DNA from: Methylobacterium sp. C25
GTDB taxonomy: Bacteria; Pseudomonadota; Alphaproteobacteria; Rhizobiales; Beijerinckiaceae
DNA: 64,000 nt
Direction: 5' to 3'
Assembly (NCBI RefSeq): GCF_021352225.1
Contig: NZ_JAAUVI010000003.1
Location: 513,965 to 577,964, forward strand
Shown here: positions 31,199-39,773 of the stretch, one piece after another
How positions within the stretch are numbered: the stretch's first letter is position 1
Layout: each line of letters starts with the position of its first letter
The notes under the pieces: generated by a model
What the model saw: the letters and a program-made list of their open reading frames with translations, nothing else
Databases searched by the model: none
What the model was told of the DNA's origin: nothing
Program-made: the position numbers and the translations under genes

Positions 31199-32971
31199 TC
31201 ACGAGGCGTCGCCACCCCACAGGCCAAGTGTCGAGGTTTCGGAACAGCGCAGGGTCTCTTCGATCGGCGGCACATCCGGCCAACCCGGATCGAGCCCGGC
31301 GGCCAACAGGGCGGCGCGCATTTCATCGTCCTCGCAGACCCGGTCGAGGATGACCCGATCGAGCCCGATCAGCCGCTTGTGCTCAAAACGGGCGAAGACG
31401 CGTCCCGTCCGCTGCTCCGCAAAACGCACGCTCGATAGGCGCGCAAGGCATTCACGCAGAAAGCCGGCGTTGCGCTCCGGCGCGAGGTCGGCGCCATCGT
31501 AAACCTCATCGGGCGAACGGGCGTGAATGTTGATCCGCCGGAATCGATCGACGTCGAGCAGTCGGCGGGGATCGAGAATGGTGATGGCACCATTGCTGCC
31601 GAAGGCGATCGTGCGCGGTGTCTCGCCCAGGGCCACGGTGTTGTCGAGGAACTCGAACACCACCGCCTTGTCGGTTCGCAGTGCCCAGAGGAAGAATAGG
31701 CGCGGCATGCCGGCAAAGGCCTCAACGTTGTGCGCGAGCAGGTCCTCGACCGCCTTGTAGCGGCCGAACTGCTCACCACGCTTCCAGGCGCGCTCCACGG
31801 TCGCCTCGGGCGGCGTCACCATGAATTGCAGGTAGATGCGGTGGCCGAAGCGGGTCAGGAGCTGGCTGGTCCCGTCGCCGCGGGAATCGGCGGAGAAACT
31901 GTCGAAGCGGAAGCGATCGATCAGCAGGTGTGAGATGCGCCCCTCGGCCGCCTTCCGCGTCATGTAACGGTCGAGCTTGGAATCGACGACCTCAACCTCG
32001 TGGCCTGTCAGCGGGCCGGCATAACGCCGCGCCGGACCGAGACTGTCATAGTCGAGCAGAAACTTGCGCCAGACGTCGGGTGTGATCACGGCAAAGTCGG
32101 ACCAGTCGGTGCCGTTCCGCTCGGCGAGGCCACGCTGGTACGGACGAATCGTGCTCTTGCCGGAGGCCGAGGCCCCCTTGACGTTCATCACCACGGGATG
32201 GCTCTGGGCACCGACACGACGGTAGCCCTCGCGGGCGACGATCTCAGCGATCCACGGGTCGATCGTCTCGCCGATCCGCCGGCTGCCATGGGCGTTCGAG
32301 ACCAGAATGGCGGCAAGCTTGGCCAGCAACGCCCTGTCGCGGATCAGAAAGCCCTGACGGCCTATCAGCCCGGCGGCGACGCAGCGCAACGCCTCGCGAA
32401 CCTCCTGCTCGAGGCTGCCCACCGGGCCCGCCGGCTCGTTGAGCCGGCGGCAGGCGCGCGTCTGCCAATCCTCGACAGGTTTCGATGCTTCTCGTCGTTG
32501 AAATGGCCACAGGCCCCGGCTGCGGGCCGGGACGGCCACAGGCTCGTCGAGGAGGACGGCGATCTCGCGCTCGATGAGAGCAGCCGCTTCGGCGCGAACG
32601 TTGTGCAAGGTCTCGGCGACCTGCGGCATGCGGTCCCCGATCCCGTCACGCAGGATCGTCGTCACGATGCGCCGGAAATTGACGCCGAGATCCGCGTACA
32701 CTGCGCCGAGCGGCACCGAGAGATCGGCCATCACGCGGATCAGCACCGCATGGACGACTAGGCGCTCGGGGCGGAACAGGGCCAGTTGGGTGGCCTGGAG
32801 TCCACTGAAGTCGCTGAGCTCCTGGATCTCCGCGTAGGAGTTCTCGATGTTCTCGGCGCGGAAGATCGTGGCGAGCGGCCGGACATGGCGCGGCAGTCCG
32901 GAGACGATGCCCGGGTTCCAAGCGTGGAACCCTGCATCCTCGTCCTCAAAGTCAGGGTCGGGCGCCGGCAT
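31199..32971 (-). CDS. Uncharacterised P-loop protein (590 aa), zeta-toxin/kinase-like core
   Basis: No named family recognised. Residues 1-240 are mostly helical without known motifs. A Walker A GASASGKST lies at 266-274 (VMNVKGASASGKSTIRPYQR), followed by a nucleotide-kinase-like domain with DYDSLGPARRYAGPLTGHE, HLLIDRFRFDSFSADSRG, the segment YLQFMVTPPEATVERAWKRG (typical of kinases/zeta toxins after the lid) and LFFLWALRTDKAVVFEFLDN. C-terminal 150 residues mixed. No signal or membrane segment. Last gene of a CBS-(108 aa)-kinase operon. Likely ATP-dependent phosphotransferase or stress effector; substrate unknown. Confidence 0.75.
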   Translation of the reverse strand: MPAPDPDFEDEDAGFHAWNPGIVSGLPRHVRPLATIFRAENIENSYAEIQELSDFSGLQATQLALFRPERLVVHAVLIRVMADLSVPLGAVYADLGVNFRRIVTTILRDGIGDRMPQVAETLHNVRAEAAALIEREIAVLLDEPVAVPARSRGLWPFQRREASKPVEDWQTRACRRLNEPAGPVGSLEQEVREALRCVAAGLIGRQGFLIRDRALLAKLAAILVSNAHGSRRIGETIDPWIAEIVAREGYRRVGAQSHPVVMNVKGASASGKSTIRPYQRGLAERNGTDWSDFAVITPDVWRKFLLDYDSLGPARRYAGPLTGHEVEVVDSKLDRYMTRKAAEGRISHLLIDRFRFDSFSADSRGDGTSQLLTRFGHRIYLQFMVTPPEATVERAWKRGEQFGRYKAVEDLLAHNVEAFAGMPRLFFLWALRTDKAVVFEFLDNTVALGETPRTIAFGSNGAITILDPRRLLDVDRFRRINIHARSPDEVYDGADLAPERNAGFLRECLARLSSVRFAEQRTGRVFARFEHKRLIGLDRVILDRVCEDDEMRAALLAAGLDPGWPDVPPIEETLRCSETSTLGLWGGDAS

Positions 32972-33001
32972 CGTCGTACCAGCTCCCAGGCCCCGACCGG
33001 A

Positions 33002-33328
33002 TCAGGCCGCCGAAGCGTCGTCGATCGGCTCGAAGCGAGTCTGGTAGGCGTCGCCCCAGACGTCGTCGGCCTTCTTGTGCCAGTCCTTGTCGAAGAACCG
33101 CTTGGCCAGGAACTCGCTGTTCCAGATGCAGACCGCGGTGATGCGGTTGTCCAGCACTCGCACGTGCCGGCTCTCCAGGCCGGCGGTGACACCCGCACGG
33201 GGCAGCATGTCCTTGCTCGAAAATCCGTGTTCGTTCTCGGCCGGGAACACCACCGGGCATTCCACGACGGTCAGATACTTCATCGGGCGCTCTTCCGGCT
33301 CTCTCGATTGATCGGTTGGGTCGGTCAT
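33002..33328 (-). CDS. Conserved-looking hypothetical protein (108 aa)
   Basis: ATG 33328 overlaps the TGA of the CBS gene (ATGA), indicating coupling; an alternative ATG at 33283 (MKYLTVVECP) also has GGAAGAG upstream. The core reads ESRHVRVLDNRITAVCIWNS then FLAKRFFDKDWHKKADDVWG, ending in YQTRFEPID. The length and beta-alpha pattern could fit a dimeric alpha/beta-barrel (YdhR/ABM-like) fold, but this is a guess. Followed after 30 bases by the P-loop gene. Confidence 0.68.
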   Translation of the reverse strand: MTDPTDQSREPEERPMKYLTVVECPVVFPAENEHGFSSKDMLPRAGVTAGLESRHVRVLDNRITAVCIWNSEFLAKRFFDKDWHKKADDVWGDAYQTRFEPIDDASAA

Positions 33329-33774
33329 GCACTTAGGTCCGCGCAGGCGCAGTCCCAGATACTAAGGACACTGCTAACCCGAAATCCATCCATCAGTGCG
33401 ATATGATCGACCTTTCGGTCACAGAAGGCCTGCAGGCGGTCCCGGGGGGAGGCGGTCACGTCGATCGCCGGGAAATCGTGCTCGGTGATGAGCCAAACGC
33501 AGTGGCCGTAGACGTCCGGTCCGCGGGCGGAGAGCGCTCGGAATATGTCACGCTCCGTCAGCAGCCCGACGACGCTTGCCTCCGGCTCATGGCCATCGAC
33601 TACGAGCAGTGCGCCCACACCCGACCGTGCGAGCAGCCGGGCCGCATCCCCCACGGAGCTGTCCATGTGAATACGCGGTACGCCGACAGCGTCGCGCGCT
33701 TGGCCCGTCCGTCGGTCCACGGCGCTTCTCCCAATGGCCGCCATCATAACGTGGGGACGATCCATGCCTTTCAT
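33325..33774 (-). CDS. CBS-domain protein (about 149 aa)
   Basis: Two CBS motifs: the first in SSVGDAARLLARSGVGALLV...SVVGLLTERDIFRAL, the second in DRLQAFCDRKVDHIALMDG...SVLSIWDCA. CBS pairs bind adenosine ligands such as AMP, ATP or SAM, so this could sense energy state for the downstream P-loop protein. Start is uncertain: ATG 33774 lies four bases from operator D and downstream of its TTGACA by only 21 bases, so the message may be leaderless or start at ATG 33765. The frame to 33882 crosses the promoter and is unlikely. Confidence 0.8.
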   Translation of the reverse strand: MKGMDRPHVMMAAIGRSAVDRRTGQARDAVGVPRIHMDSSVGDAARLLARSGVGALLVVDGHEPEASVVGLLTERDIFRALSARGPDVYGHCVWLITEHDFPAIDVTASPRDRLQAFCDRKVDHIALMDGFRVSSVLSIWDCACADLSA

Positions 33775-34136
33775 CCTGGTATACAACATACCTGTTGTCA
33801 ATTCTGGATTTTGAATTATGGTGCCAGAGTCGGTCAACGCAAGCGGAAGAATACAGCCGCCGGCGATGATCGAAGCATTCATGTGTTTCGGTGTGGTCCG
33901 AAAGATTGATCGGGCCTAACCCTCGTTCTTCGTCATGCTGGCGAAGACGATCATGGAAGACGCAGGAGTGGTTAGAGAAGTTCAGCTTGAAACCGGCTTT
34001 CTGCCCGAGGCGATTGCGCAGAGGTGAAGCCGTCCAACACGATTACAGGCCTTCGACGATTAACGATCGAAGCCAAAGAACACAAAAATATCGGCCCAGT
34101 AACGCCAGACATCCCAAAGGCCTACGGAGAAAAGCA
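33775..34136. other. Divergent CBS/oxlT-1 control region
   Basis: 362 bases containing operator D near the left edge and no other gene I can support. The plus-strand frame open from 33891 is an upstream extension of the antiporter ORF, without transmembrane or family content. Confidence 0.6.
33778..33801 (-). promoter_or_regulatory. Candidate promoter and GntR operator D
   Basis: On the minus strand: TTGACA (33801-33796), then GGTAT-N5-ATACC (33792-33778), a perfect inverted repeat three bases after the -35 box. Lies between the CBS operon and the first oxlT-like gene, so it could serve either direction. Confidence 0.72.
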
Positions 34137-35420
34137 ATGGCTACCCCTTCTGTAACAGCAAGCTCGCCGCCGAGCAGCCGATGGCTGCAACTGATCTTCG
34201 GCGTCATCTGCATGTGCATGATTGCGAACATGCAGTACGGCTGGACTTTCTTCGTGAACCCGATCCAGGAGCGCCACGGCTGGGACCGCGCTGCGATCCA
34301 GGTCGCCTTCACGATGTTCGTTGTCACCGAGACCTGGCTTGTCCCGATCGAGGGCTGGTTCGTCGATAAATACGGCCCGCGTATCGTCGCACTGGTCGGC
34401 GGCCTGCTCTGCGCCATCGGCTGGGTGATGAACTCCTACGCAGACTCGCTGACGATGCTCTACATCGCCGCTGCTGTCGGTGGTACGGGCGCCGGCGCCG
34501 TCTACGGCACCTGCGTCGGCAACTCGCTCAAGTGGTTCCCGGATCGTCGTGGTCTCGCCGCCGGCATCACTGCGATGGGCTTCGGTGCAGGCTCGGCTCT
34601 GACCGTCGTGCCGATCCAGGCCATGATCAGGAACTACGGCTACGAGTCGGCCTTCTTCTACTTCGGCATCGGCCAGGGCGTGATCGTCATGCTGCTGGCG
34701 CTGTTCCTCGTCGCCCCGAAGAAGGGTCAGGTTCCGGAAGTTGCCAAGGTCAGCCAGAGCAAGCGCGACTTCACGCCTGGCGAGATGGTGCGTACGCCGA
34801 TTTTCTGGATCATGTACGCGATGTTCGTGATGATGGCGGCTGGCGGCCTGATGGCTACCGCGCAGCTTGGCCCGATCGCCAAGGACTTCCACATCATCGA
34901 CACGCCGGTGAGCCTGCTCGGCATCACCCTGCCGGCGCTGACCTTCGCGGCGACGATCGACCGCGTGCTCAACGGTGTCACGCGTCCGTTCTTCGGCTGG
35001 GTCTCCGACCATATCGGTCGCGAGAACACGATGTTCCTCTCCTTCGCCATCGAAGGTGTCGGCATCTACCTGCTGAGCGTGTTCGGCAACGACCCGTTCA
35101 TGTTCGTGATCCTGACCGGTCTCGTGTTCTTCGCCTGGGGTGAGATCTACTCGCTGTTCCCGGCGACCTGCGGTGATACCTTCGGTTCGAAGTATGCCGC
35201 GACGAATGCGGGCCTGCTCTACACGGCCAAGGGAACGGCGGCTCTGATCGTGCCCTTCACCAGCGTCCTGACGACGATGACGGGCTCGTGGCACGCAGTG
35301 TTCCTTGCCGCCGCCGGATTGAACATCCTCGCTGCGATCATGGCACTCTTCGTGCTCAAGCCGATGCGGGCCTCCTACACCAAGGAGCCGGCTGCGGTGG
35401 GTGCAGTCCAGACCGCGTAA
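34137..35420 (+). CDS. oxlT: Oxalate:formate antiporter-like MFS transporter 1
   Basis: Exchanges oxalate for formate across the inner membrane; in the OxlT model the antiport plus cytosolic decarboxylation builds a proton gradient. 427 residues, twelve predicted helices. ATG 34137 is preceded by GGAG with eight bases between. OxlT-family marks: IANMQYGWTFFVNPI in helix 1, WLVPIEGWFVDKYGPR after helix 2, RPFFGWVSDHIGRENTMF with an Arg in the helix 8 region, and NAGLLYTAKGTAALIVPF with a Lys placed like the essential helix 11 Lys of OxlT (position inferred). Start reset from the longer frame at 33891. Confidence 0.9.
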   Translation: MATPSVTASSPPSSRWLQLIFGVICMCMIANMQYGWTFFVNPIQERHGWDRAAIQVAFTMFVVTETWLVPIEGWFVDKYGPRIVALVGGLLCAIGWVMNSYADSLTMLYIAAAVGGTGAGAVYGTCVGNSLKWFPDRRGLAAGITAMGFGAGSALTVVPIQAMIRNYGYESAFFYFGIGQGVIVMLLALFLVAPKKGQVPEVAKVSQSKRDFTPGEMVRTPIFWIMYAMFVMMAAGGLMATAQLGPIAKDFHIIDTPVSLLGITLPALTFAATIDRVLNGVTRPFFGWVSDHIGRENTMFLSFAIEGVGIYLLSVFGNDPFMFVILTGLVFFAWGEIYSLFPATCGDTFGSKYAATNAGLLYTAKGTAALIVPFTSVLTTMTGSWHAVFLAAAGLNILAAIMALFVLKPMRASYTKEPAAVGAVQTA

Positions 35421-35436
35421 GCGGCTCTCGAGAACC

Positions 35437-35461
35437 GGCGCCGGTCCATCAGACCGGCGCC
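35437..35461 (+). terminator. Hairpin after oxlT-1
   Basis: GGCGCCGGT, loop CCATCAG, ACCGGCGCC: a perfect 9-bp stem 17 bases after the stop codon. No T-run follows (CGATATCC), so termination would be inefficient or Rho-assisted. Confidence 0.6.
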
Positions 35462-35636
35462 CGATATCCGACACAGACGCGCGCTGCGGCAGAGACGCCC
35501 GGCGCGCGTATTCGTTCGAGCGGTCGGCTCACGCTTGCTGATTCGTCGATCAGCCGATGAGAGCTTGCGGGGAGCCCTGCAAAAAATCATCAATCAGCAA
35601 TGCAGGATATTACGTCCGAACAACAAACTTAATCCT

Positions 35637-35651
35637 GGTATATTGCATACC
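35637..35651 (+). promoter_or_regulatory. Operator E, upstream of oxlT-2
   Basis: A perfect GGTAT-N5-ATACC, 65 bases upstream of the second antiporter start. No TTGAC box found immediately upstream; TATATT (35639-35644) inside the site could be the -10. Confidence 0.68.
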
Positions 35652-35715
35652 TAGCAATCCCGTGCATGATGCGCCGCCAAGGGCTCGAAAAGACCCTCAA
35701 CGGAAGGAATCCGGG

Positions 35716-37044
35716 ATGGAACGTCAGGACGGGCTGACCTCAGCCGCTACTCCCGCGGCCACGCCGCACGATGCACCCTCGGCCAAGTGGTGGCAGCTCG
35801 CCTTCGGCGTGCTCTGCATGGCGATGATCGCCAACCTCCAGTACGGCTGGACACTCTTCGTCGATCCGATCGACCAGAAATTTCACTGGGGCCGCGCGGC
35901 CATCCAGTTCGCCTTTACGCTCTTCGTCGCCACCGAGACCTGGCTCGTTCCAGTCGAGACCTGGTTCGTCGACCGCTACGGCCCGCGCGTCGTCGTGTTC
36001 TTCGGCGGTATCATGATCGGGCTCGCCTGGTTCCTGAACGCGCACGCCGATTCGCTGGCCCTGCTGTATCTCGCTGCCGTGATCGGCGGCATCGGCGCCG
36101 GCTCGGTTTACGGCACCTGCGTCGGTAACGCCCTGAAGTGGTTCCCCCACCGCCGCGGCCTCGCCGCCGGCGCCACGGCGGCCGGCTTCGGCGCGGGCGC
36201 TGCCATCACCGTCGTGCCGATCGCCAAGATGATCGCCACCAGCGGCTACCAGGATGCCTTCCTGTATTTCGGCCTCGGCCAGGGCATCGTCGTAGTCTTT
36301 CTCTCGCTGCTGCTGCGCAAGCCGTCGGTCGCCGTGCCGGTCCAGCGTAAGAGCCTGCGCCTGCCCCAGACCAAGGTCGACCGCACTCCGAAGGAAGCCG
36401 TGCGCACACCCGTGTTCTGGGTGATGTACGCCATGTTCGTCATGGTCGCTTCGGGTGGCCTGATGGCCGCCGCGCAGATCGCCCCGATCGCCCACGACTA
36501 CAAGGTCGCGGATGTGCCGGTGAGCCTGTTCGGGCTGCAGATGGCGGCTCTGACCTTCGCGATCTCGCTTGACCGCATCTTCGACGGCTTCGGTCGCCCG
36601 TTCTTCGGCTGGGTCTCGGACAATATCGGCCGTGAGAACACGATGTTCATCGCTTTCTCGACGGCGGCGATCGCCATCATCGCGATGCTGAACTTCGGCA
36701 CCAACCCCTACGTCTTCGTCTTCGCGACGGCGGTGTATTTCGGCGTGTTCGGCGAGATCTACTCGCTGTTCCCGGCAACCTGCGGCGATACGTTCGGCTC
36801 GAAGTTCGCAGCCAGCAACGCCGGCCTGCTCTACACGGCAAAGGGTACCGCGGCCTTCCTCGTGCCCTTCGCCAGCATGCTCTCGGCGGCCTATGGCTGG
36901 TCGGCGGTCTTCGCGCTGATCATCGTCCTCAACGCCATCGCGGCCTCGCTCGCGATCTTCGTCCTGAAGCCGCTGCGTCGCCGCTACCTCACCGAGGGTG
37001 AGCAGGCGAGCGACGGCAAGGTCAGCTCCCTGACCCTGGCCTGA
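35716..37044 (+). CDS. Oxalate:formate antiporter-like MFS transporter 2
   Basis: 442 residues from ATG 35716, with AAGGA upstream; the longer frame from 35557 runs through operator E. Close paralogue of the preceding antiporter: same WWQLAFGVLCMAMIANLQYG opening, WLVPVETWFVDRYGPR, RPFFGWVSDNIGRENTMF and NAGLLYTAKGTAAFLVPF. About twelve helices in the inner membrane. Has its own operator and ends at a strong intrinsic terminator, so it is a separate transcription unit. It may serve a different carboxylate (for example glyoxylate or malonate) or act at different affinity. Confidence 0.88.
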   Translation: MERQDGLTSAATPAATPHDAPSAKWWQLAFGVLCMAMIANLQYGWTLFVDPIDQKFHWGRAAIQFAFTLFVATETWLVPVETWFVDRYGPRVVVFFGGIMIGLAWFLNAHADSLALLYLAAVIGGIGAGSVYGTCVGNALKWFPHRRGLAAGATAAGFGAGAAITVVPIAKMIATSGYQDAFLYFGLGQGIVVVFLSLLLRKPSVAVPVQRKSLRLPQTKVDRTPKEAVRTPVFWVMYAMFVMVASGGLMAAAQIAPIAHDYKVADVPVSLFGLQMAALTFAISLDRIFDGFGRPFFGWVSDNIGRENTMFIAFSTAAIAIIAMLNFGTNPYVFVFATAVYFGVFGEIYSLFPATCGDTFGSKFAASNAGLLYTAKGTAAFLVPFASMLSAAYGWSAVFALIIVLNAIAASLAIFVLKPLRRRYLTEGEQASDGKVSSLTLA

Positions 37045-37066
37045 CCACGCCACCCACATGTTATGA

Positions 37067-37097
37067 CGCCGGCCGGATCAAATCCGGCCGGCGTTTT
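37067..37097 (+). terminator. Strong intrinsic terminator after oxlT-2
   Basis: CGCCGGCCGGAT (37067-37078), loop CAA, ATCCGGCCGGCG (37082-37093), then TTTT. It insulates the antiporter from the oxc promoter starting three bases later. Confidence 0.92.
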
Positions 37098-37099
37098 CA

Positions 37100-37129
37100 T
37101 TGACCCCTATTTGGTATCTGGTATACCAG
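37100..37129 (+). promoter_or_regulatory. Candidate promoter and GntR operator F (oxc)
   Basis: TTGACC (37100-37105), then the perfect GGTAT-N5-ATACC at 37113-37127, which also contains the fully palindromic CTGGTATACCAG (37118-37129). A -10-like TATACC (37122-37127) at 16 bases from the -35 box lies inside the operator. About 90 bases upstream of oxc. Confidence 0.75.
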
Positions 37130-37219
37130 ATGCTCGGTTGAAGCGCCGCCTACGCCGATTCGGTGTCCACCGGTCCGGAGAGCGCGGTACGCCGATAAAA
37201 TCACTCGGGAGGAATAGAA

Positions 37220-38959
37220 ATGTCCGCAGTGGCACAGCTCGTTGATACGTCCGCCGACACCGAAGCCGAACAGACCGATGGCTTCCACCTCGTCATCGAT
37301 GCTCTGAAGCTCAACGGCATCGAGACCATCTACGGCGTGCCCGGCATTCCGATTACCGATCTCGGGCGCATGTGCCAGGCCGAAGGCATCCGTGTCGTGT
37401 CGTTCCGCCACGAGCAGAATGCCGGCAACGCCGCCGCCATCGCCGGCTTCCTCACCAAGAAGCCGGGCATCTGCCTCACCGTCTCGGCGCCTGGCTTCCT
37501 GAACGGCCTGACCGCCCTCGCCAACGCCACCACCAACTGCTTCCCGATGATCCTGATCTCGGGCTCCTCCGAGCGTGAGATCGTCGACCTGCAGCAGGGC
37601 GACTACGAGGAGATGGACCAACTCGCCATCGCCAAGCCTCTCTGCAAGGCCGCCTTCCGCGTGCTGCACGCCTGCGACATCGGCATCGGCGTCGCCCGCG
37701 CCATCCGCGCTGCCGTGTCCGGCCGTCCCGGTGGCGTCTATCTCGACCTGCCCGCCAAGCTGTTCTCCCAGGTGATGGACGCCGAAGCCGGCGCCAAGTC
37801 GCTGGTGAAGGTGATCGATGCGGCCCCGGCCCAGATCCCGGCTCCGAGCGCCATTGCCCGCGCCCTCGAGGAACTCAAGAACGCCAAGCGTCCGCTGATC
37901 GTGCTCGGCAAGGGCGCCGCTTACGCCCAGGCCGACGACCTCGTGCGCGACCTCGTCGAGAAGAGCGGCATCCCCTACGTGCCGATGAGCATGGCAAAGG
38001 GCCTGCTGCCGGACACCCACCCGCTGTCGGCCGGTGCCGCCCGCTCGACCGCGCTCAAGGATTCCGACGTCGTCCTGCTCGTCGGCGCCCGACTGAACTG
38101 GCTGCTCTCGCACGGCAAGGGCAAGACCTGGGGTGAGCCCGGCTCCAAGCGCTTCATCCAGATCGACATCGAACCGCGCGAGATGGATTCGAATGTCGAG
38201 ATCGTCGCTCCGGTGGTTGGCGACATCGGCTCCTGCGTCGCTGCCCTGCTCGATGGCATGAACAAGGGCTGGAAGGCCCCGCCGGCCGACTGGATCGAGA
38301 CGCTGCGCACGAAGCGCGAGGCGAACGTCGCCAAGATGGCGCCGAAGCTCATGAAGAACACCTCGCCGATGGACTTCCATTCGGCTCTCGGCGCCCTGCG
38401 CACCGTGATCAAGGAGCGTCCGGACGCCATCCTCGTCAACGAAGGCGCCAACACCCTCGATCTCGCCCGCGGCGTCATCGACATGTACCAGCCGCGCAAG
38501 CGCTTGGACGTCGGTACCTGGGGCGTGATGGGCATTGGCATGGGCTTCGCCGTCGCCGCCGCCATCGAGACCGGCAAGCCGGTTCTCGCCGTCGAGGGTG
38601 ACTCGGCCTTCGGCTTCTCGGGCATGGAGGTCGAAACGATCTGCCGGTACAACCTGCCGGTCTGCATCGTGATCTTCAACAACAACGGCATCTATCGCGG
38701 CACCGACACCGACCCGACCGGTCGCGATCCGGGCACCACGGTGTTTGTGCCGGGCTCGCGCTACGACAAGATGATGGAGGCCTTCGGCGGCGTCGGCGTG
38801 AACGTCACGACCCCGGACGAGTTGAAGCGCGCAGTCGACGCCGCGATGGATTCGGGCAAGCCGACCCTCATCAACGCCGAGATCGACCCGGCAGCCGGCA
38901 GCGAGAGCGGCAATATCGGCAGCCTCAACCCGCAGAGCGTGGTCAAGAAGAAGAAGTAA
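37220..38959 (+). CDS. oxc: Oxalyl-CoA decarboxylase
   Basis: Thiamine-diphosphate enzyme converting oxalyl-CoA to formyl-CoA and CO2, in the cytosol. 579 residues. GGGAGGA precedes ATG 37220. N-terminal catalytic Glu lies in [17 protein letters not shown]; central domain has [20 protein letters not shown]; the ThDP/Mg motif runs [18 protein letters not shown] then [11 protein letters not shown]. The C-terminal lysine-rich tail (VKKKK) is seen in this family. Preceded by its own operator and followed by a strong terminator, so transcribed alone. Works with the two Frc paralogues in the window. Confidence 0.97.
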   Translation: MSAVAQLVDTSADTEAEQTDGFHLVIDALKLNGIETIYGVPGIPITDLGRMCQAEGIRVVSFRHEQNAGNAAAIAGFLTKKPGICLTVSAPGFLNGLTALANATTNCFPMILISGSSEREIVDLQQGDYEEMDQLAIAKPLCKAAFRVLHACDIGIGVARAIRAAVSGRPGGVYLDLPAKLFSQVMDAEAGAKSLVKVIDAAPAQIPAPSAIARALEELKNAKRPLIVLGKGAAYAQADDLVRDLVEKSGIPYVPMSMAKGLLPDTHPLSAGAARSTALKDSDVVLLVGARLNWLLSHGKGKTWGEPGSKRFIQIDIEPREMDSNVEIVAPVVGDIGSCVAALLDGMNKGWKAPPADWIETLRTKREANVAKMAPKLMKNTSPMDFHSALGALRTVIKERPDAILVNEGANTLDLARGVIDMYQPRKRLDVGTWGVMGIGMGFAVAAAIETGKPVLAVEGDSAFGFSGMEVETICRYNLPVCIVIFNNNGIYRGTDTDPTGRDPGTTVFVPGSRYDKMMEAFGGVGVNVTTPDELKRAVDAAMDSGKPTLINAEIDPAAGSESGNIGSLNPQSVVKKKK

Positions 38960-38986
38960 GGCGGCGCATCAACGACGCCTGAACCG

Positions 38987-39016
38987 GGGCCGCAGCGTCA
39001 CGCGCTGCGGCCCTTT
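38987..39016 (+). terminator. Intrinsic terminator after oxc
   Basis: GGGCCGCAGCG (38987-38997), loop TCACG, CGCTGCGGCCC (39003-39013), then TTT. Perfect 11-bp stem. Confidence 0.9.
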
Positions 39017-39046
39017 CCATTTCACTCACCAGCGCAAGGGACGGCC

Positions 39047-39769
39047 ATGAGCTCCACTGCGACGGACACCCCTCCCCTCGATCCTCATCTCGCCGGACGC
39101 CTCAGCTTTCTACACCGGCTACCGACCGCTGAGCCCATCCCTCCGGGACGTCACGAGCTCGGGCTTTTCACCGAGCGAGACGCGGTCCTCGTCGTTCCCG
39201 AGGGCATCGACGCACGTAAGCCCGTGCCGCTCGTCGTTCTGTTTCACGGTGGCGGTGGCAGCGCGGAAAAGATCCTTCCGATGCTGCAGGGGCAAGCCGA
39301 GGCGCGCGGCTTCCTGTTGTTGGCCCCGCAATCGATGCATCCGACATGGGATCTGGTCATCGCCGGCAACGGGCCGGACCGCGCGCGCCTCGACCTCACA
39401 CTGGCCGTGGTCGCCCGCCACTTCCTGCTCGACCCTGCGCGCTTCGCCTTCGCGGGCCATTCGGACGGTGGCAGCTATGCCATGTCGATCGGCATCACCA
39501 ATGGCGACATCGTCAGCCACGTGATCGTGTCGTCGGCCGGCTTCATGTCCGTTCAGGCCCAAGCTGGGTCGCCGCGCATCTTCATCTCGCACGGAACCCA
39601 GGACGAGCAGATCCCGATCGACCGGAGCGGCCGGACGCATTCCCGCGTGCTGCGCGAGGCGGGCTACGACGTCACCTACGTCGAATATGACGGTCCGCAC
39701 GCCTACAATCCGGGCGTGGTGCGCCAGGCCGTCGACTTCTTCCTGCAGGATCCGCCGACGGCGGGCTGA
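39047..39769 (+). CDS. Serine hydrolase, PHB depolymerase/phospholipase-carboxylesterase-like
   Basis: 240 residues, no signal peptide. Alpha/beta-hydrolase marks: VLFHGGGGSAEKILP for the oxyanion hole, nucleophile elbow FAGHSDGGSYAMSIG (Ser in GHSDG), and the C-terminal acid-His end SHGTQDEQIPID ... YDGPHAYNPG. Resembles LpqC/polyhydroxyalkanoate depolymerase-type esterases. Converges with the HPP-CBS gene, four bases between stops. Role unknown; lies outside any visible operator. Confidence 0.85.
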   Translation: MSSTATDTPPLDPHLAGRLSFLHRLPTAEPIPPGRHELGLFTERDAVLVVPEGIDARKPVPLVVLFHGGGGSAEKILPMLQGQAEARGFLLLAPQSMHPTWDLVIAGNGPDRARLDLTLAVVARHFLLDPARFAFAGHSDGGSYAMSIGITNGDIVSHVIVSSAGFMSVQAQAGSPRIFISHGTQDEQIPIDRSGRTHSRVLREAGYDVTYVEYDGPHAYNPGVVRQAVDFFLQDPPTAG

Positions 39770-39773
39770 TCGC

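Noticed and set aside
33891..34136. 82-residue extension before the first antiporter
   Set aside because: Basic, non-membrane sequence with no homology feel; ATG 34137 has a good ribosome-binding site.
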